Shown here one piece after another: positions 5,730 to 7,640 of a stretch of DNA of 7,640 nucleotides. Numbering within the stretch: position 1 is the first letter of the stretch; the number at the start of each line of letters is the position of its first letter. This DNA is from an uncultured bacterium (GTDB taxonomy: Bacteria; Pseudomonadota; Gammaproteobacteria; Burkholderiales; Burkholderiaceae_E): NCBI GenBank assembly GCA_903864485.1, contig CAIPGD010000340.1, positions 1 through 7,640 of the forward strand, given 5' to 3'. Below the pieces are notes generated by a model. That model saw nothing but the letters and a program-made list of their open reading frames with translations, ran no database searches and was not told the DNA's origin. A program made the position numbers and the translations under genes.

Positions 5730-6368
5730 TCAAAGCCCTGTAATGGCGCCGGAAATGCGCAGTTCAACCGAAGTCTTGGCCACCTCATCCACGCCGCCAC
5801 CCAAGCTGAATTTTTTGACGTACCCAGAGAACGTCACGACCGTAGCGTTGGGGAGCGTGAGCTTGAAGCTACTGAGCACCCCCGAGACCTGCTTGGCTCG
5901 AAGGGCAATGTGGCCTGCGTTCGCGCTGTCGTAGTCAAGTTCGAGCGTGAAGTTGCCGGGGTCTACCAGGCCGAGTCTGAACTCCTTGGCGACGGACTCC
6001 AGGTTCGTGACGTCAATCTCGGAGGCTGACCCGTCAAAGCCACTGAAGGTTCGAACGTTCGCAATACTGGTGAATGTGACCGACGTGGCGGTGCCTGCCG
6101 CCGTGATCGTTCGCCCCGTCGTGTCGAGTTGGACCGCAAAGGTGTTGGTGGTTATGTTGCGCACGCTCCAGGTCTGACCATTGAGCAGACTGGCATCAGC
6201 CCCGGTGAGCCCTGCGAGCGTGACCACATCGCCGTTGGCAAAACCGTGTGCGGTGCTCGTGAGAATCGTTGGGTTGCCCAGGGCAATCGCGGTGATGGTC
6301 TTGGCACTGCCAGAGCCGGTACCGATCGCAACGACACTGCCCTGGGCAGAGATTGCTGTTGAAGCCAT
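5730..6368 (-). CDS. Major tail tube protein with inserted E1-FCCH-like domain
   Basis: A 212-residue protein. The C-terminal two thirds carry tube-protein hallmarks: SASEIDVTNLESVAKEFRLG (about 114-133), GLVDPG, LELDYDSA (about 142-149), and a final beta hairpin region ending in the operon-typical strand VELRISG. About residues 23-97 are a separate beta module with STAHGFANGDVVTLAG and WSVRNITTNTFAVQLD, the pattern of the FCCH-like domain seen in some phage structural proteins. It is placed in the N-terminal loop between GSVVAIGTG and FTSIANVRTFSG, where simple tube proteins run straight through. ATG 6368 has AAGGA (6381-6377) with an 8-base spacer. The protein forms the stacked hexameric rings of the tail; the extra module probably decorates the outer surface (inference). 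A terminator lies just upstream. Confidence 0.92.
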   Translation of the reverse strand: MASTAISAQGSVVAIGTGSGSAKTITAIALGNPTILTSTAHGFANGDVVTLAGLTGADASLLNGQTWSVRNITTNTFAVQLDTTGRTITAAGTATSVTFTSIANVRTFSGFDGSASEIDVTNLESVAKEFRLGLVDPGNFTLELDYDSANAGHIALRAKQVSGVLSSFKLTLPNATVVTFSGYVKKFSLGGGVDEVAKTSVELRISGAITGL

Positions 6369-6376
6369 GAAAGGTG

Positions 6377-6381
6377 TCCTT
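6377..6381 (-). promoter_or_regulatory. Shine-Dalgarno of the tail tube gene
   Basis: AAGGA with 8 bases to ATG 6368, one of the strongest ribosome binding sites in the window, fitting a highly made protein. It begins three bases after the U-tract of the terminator upstream. Confidence 0.75.
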
Positions 6382-6384
6382 CAG

Positions 6385-6413
6385 AAAAAAAAGAGCCCGC
6401 TACGAGAGCGGGC
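6385..6413 (-). terminator. Intrinsic terminator between DUF3168 and tail tube genes
   Basis: On the minus strand a perfect 7-bp stem GCCCGCT (6413-6407) / AGCGGGC (6401-6395) with a 5-base CTCGT loop is followed by TC and eight consecutive T (6392-6385). This is a complete Rho-independent terminator pointing along the tail operon. It lies 36 bases after the DUF3168 stop and only three bases before the tube Shine-Dalgarno. Genes downstream need read-through, phage antitermination or a transcript whose start lies upstream; there is no room for a promoter in between. It could also act as an RNA-stabilising hairpin. Confidence 0.85.
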
Positions 6414-6448
6414 ACAAGGAGGGTCAGCAAAAAGACGGAATCGAGCGT

Positions 6449-6802
6449 TCAGGCCGAGCTATGCCAGATTGAAAAATCCATCGAGCACCGGTGCAACTTC
6501 GCGTCCGGCTCAAAAAAATCCTGGCTCATCAGATTGACGTTCTGCACTGACCACACGGACATCAGTGCGAGGACTGCTGCGCCCACCGTCTGAGCCTGGG
6601 CATACGTGTCAGCGTAGGCATCGATCTGAACTCGGGTGTTCATCAACCCCGCATCGCCCGAAAGGACGTTTTCGCTCACCGCAGCGACGCGCTGGTAAAC
6701 GATGTAGGGCCTGGTCACGCCGTCTGGGGCCACCAGCGGAAAAACCCGGGTGCCCGCTTCGGTCGCGCCACTGAAGAGTGTCAGGATCTGTTGCTGAATC
6801 AC
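6449..6802 (-). CDS. DUF3168 tail completion/terminator protein
   Basis: A 117-residue protein typical in length for DUF3168. Visible signatures are RVFPLVAPDGVTRPYIVYQR (about 19-38), a following short Ser-Glu-Asn-x-Leu-Ser-Gly run, TRVQIDAYADTYAQAQTVG (about 55-73) and the closing beta strand after EPDAKLHRCSMDFSIWH. In siphophages and GTAs this family (RcGTA g8 position) forms the ring that ends tube growth and joins the tail to the neck. GTG start at 6802-6800 is inside a 4-base GTGA overlap with the stop of the gp10-like gene; the upstream Shine-Dalgarno is weak, so coupling is likely. It is the last gene before the intrinsic terminator. Confidence 0.93.
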   Translation of the reverse strand: MIQQQILTLFSGATEAGTRVFPLVAPDGVTRPYIVYQRVAAVSENVLSGDAGLMNTRVQIDAYADTYAQAQTVGAAVLALMSVWSVQNVNLMSQDFFEPDAKLHRCSMDFSIWHSSA

Positions 6803-7266
6803 GGTCGCAGTTTTTCGACTTCTTTGGGAATTCTGGACAGGAGATACGACTTAATCGCTTCAACGGCCCCAGCCTTACGACTCTCAAAGGCCGGGCGCAT
6901 GAAGGGTCGTGCGGCCATCTTGCTCGTTCCAAATTCGACAAAGTGCGCATACCAAGCATCAATGACGCCCTTGACCGTGGACTTGGCGCTGCGTCCACGG
7001 CGCACGCCCACAAAGAAGGTTTGCTGCAAGAGGCTGCTGCGTTCGCGGATTTGCTTCTGATAGATGGCACGCTTGAGCGTCCCAGGTACATGACCCTCTG
7101 GCTGAGGGCCTTCGGATTTTGGCGCCAGATCGCGCGCTTCTTTACGCACCACCGCAGCGCCCGCCGTGACCGCACCTCGAAGCACGTTACGCGCGATGCG
7201 ATCCGGTAAAGACTTGAGCGCGGCCTCCAGTTCGCGAAGGCCCGTCACGTTTTCGACTTCAGCCAT
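6799..7266 (-). CDS. HK97 gp10-like neck/tail component
   Basis: A 155-residue protein of the HK97 gp10 family. N-terminal LRELEAALKSLPDRIARNVL and AGAAVVRKEARDLAPKSEG (about 10-29, 36-54) are followed by the family's diagnostic block YAHFVEFGTSKMAARPFMRP (about 109-128). In related siphophages it lies between the head-closure and tail-completion genes and contributes to the neck or tail terminator region. ATG 7266 has AAGG (7279-7276) with a 9-base spacer; that AAGG overlaps the TAA of the preceding head-closure gene. The stop overlaps the next GTG start by 4 bases. Frame intact, length normal. Confidence 0.94.
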   Translation of the reverse strand: MAEVENVTGLRELEAALKSLPDRIARNVLRGAVTAGAAVVRKEARDLAPKSEGPQPEGHVPGTLKRAIYQKQIRERSSLLQQTFFVGVRRGRSAKSTVKGVIDAWYAHFVEFGTSKMAARPFMRPAFESRKAGAVEAIKSYLLSRIPKEVEKLRP

Positions 7267-7277
7267 TGGTTAGCGCC

Positions 7278-7631
7278 TTATCCATTGTTTAAACCTTCGC
7301 TGGCTAGCAGGACCACCCTGGAATCCGACTCATCCAAATTCATCGAAGCGTGGATATTGAAAATCCGCCCCCGATAGACAGCCCGGTAGGCGGCCACTGT
7401 TTTCGGGTTGGCAAAAAGCGGCTGATATCGAAGCGTGATCTGGTGCGAGACCTGGGTCGCGATGCTTTGCGCTCGAAGTAGTTCCCCGCCCGATATCGCC
7501 TCGATCCAAGCCCAGAGCGTCACCACGTCGGTCCAGGCCGTGGACTGCGCACCAAAACTGTCCTGCGCGGCCAAACGCTCCTGAATCGTGATCCGCCGGT
7601 TCAGAACACCCGCCGATACTGGATTCAACAC
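7278..7631 (-). CDS. Phage head closure / head-tail joining protein
   Basis: A 117-residue protein with the family's opening AGVLNRRITIQERL (about 7-20), then Gln-Asp-x-Phe-Gly and WTDVVTLWAWIEAISGGELL (about 33-52), a run of sequence reading SHQITLRYQP (about 65-74), and the C-terminal YRGRIFNIHASMNLDES (about 88-104). This is the HK97 gp6 / SPP1 gp16-like head closure family that seals the connector and accepts the tail. The GTG at 7631 is the first start in the window. Only nine bases lie upstream and no stop is seen in them, so the true start could be beyond the right edge. The family's short N-terminus makes GTG 7631 (or the neighbouring TTG 7628) reasonable. The equivalent gene begins the neck module in similar phages. 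Confidence 0.85.
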   Translation of the reverse strand: MLNPVSAGVLNRRITIQERLAAQDSFGAQSTAWTDVVTLWAWIEAISGGELLRAQSIATQVSHQITLRYQPLFANPKTVAAYRAVYRGRIFNIHASMNLDESDSRVVLLASEGLNNG

Positions 7632-7640
7632 GTGATGACC

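Noticed and set aside
5730..5733. TTG start of the chaperone G gene overlapping the tube stop by 4 bases
   Set aside because: The ATG two codons later has AGGG at an 8-base spacing while the TTG has only 2 bases; kept only as an alternative.
6609..7175. A 188-codon minus-strand frame overlapping the gp10-like and DUF3168 genes
   Set aside because: It is in a different frame from both recognised families and is Arg/Ser-rich; the two family proteins account for the region.
1..7640. CRISPR array, tRNA, insertion sequence or attachment site
   Set aside because: No regular direct repeats, tRNA-like cloverleaf, transposase frame, or terminal duplications were seen; almost all bases are in recognised tail genes or the VOC cassette.

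Overview
This window is the tail-morphogenesis segment of a siphovirus-type prophage or phage (or a gene-transfer-agent-like relative). All structural genes lie on the minus strand, so the late operon reads from the right end to the left. Moderately high GC, a proteobacterial-style VOC protein and DUF2460/DUF2163/NlpC tail-tip proteins suggest a proteobacterial host, perhaps beta. That placement is an inference and no chromosomal host gene confirms it. No integrase, repressor, terminase, portal or capsid gene is in view.

Layout in transcription order (right to left): head closure/head-tail joining protein (7631-7278), HK97 gp10-like neck/tail component (7266-6799), DUF3168 tail completion protein (6802-6449), a strong intrinsic terminator (6413-6385), tail tube protein with an inserted FCCH-like domain (6368-5730), tail assembly chaperone G (5727-5368), and its frameshift extension T (to 5000). 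A forward-strand two-gene insert follows (4348-5006). Then come a lambda-type tape measure protein (4199-1572), DUF2460 distal tail protein (1542-922), DUF2163 hub-like protein (925-83), and the first 27 codons of an NlpC/P60 tail-tip peptidase (83 to the left edge). The tail-tip order matches the Rhodobacter GTA g11-g14 order, while the G/T pair and tape-measure C-terminus are lambda-like, so the module is mosaic.

The genes make one machine. The head-closure, gp10-like and DUF3168 proteins form the neck and tail terminator, and the tube protein polymerises around the tape measure with the help of the G and G-T chaperones. DUF2460, DUF2163 and NlpC/P60 form the distal tip that contacts and locally opens the cell wall. 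Several junctions are 1-4 base stop/start overlaps, consistent with translational coupling.

Three things depart from a plain tail operon. (1) There is a textbook A-AAA-AAC slippery heptamer one codon before the G stop, with the -1 frame open into T. (2) A forward-strand cassette, a small one-TM protein plus a VOC-superfamily protein, sits between T and the tape measure; it has the layout of a phage moron, and its last codons overlap the T stop convergently. (3) A perfect hairpin plus eight-T terminator lies three bases before the Shine-Dalgarno of the tail tube gene, so tube expression needs read-through, antitermination or processing.
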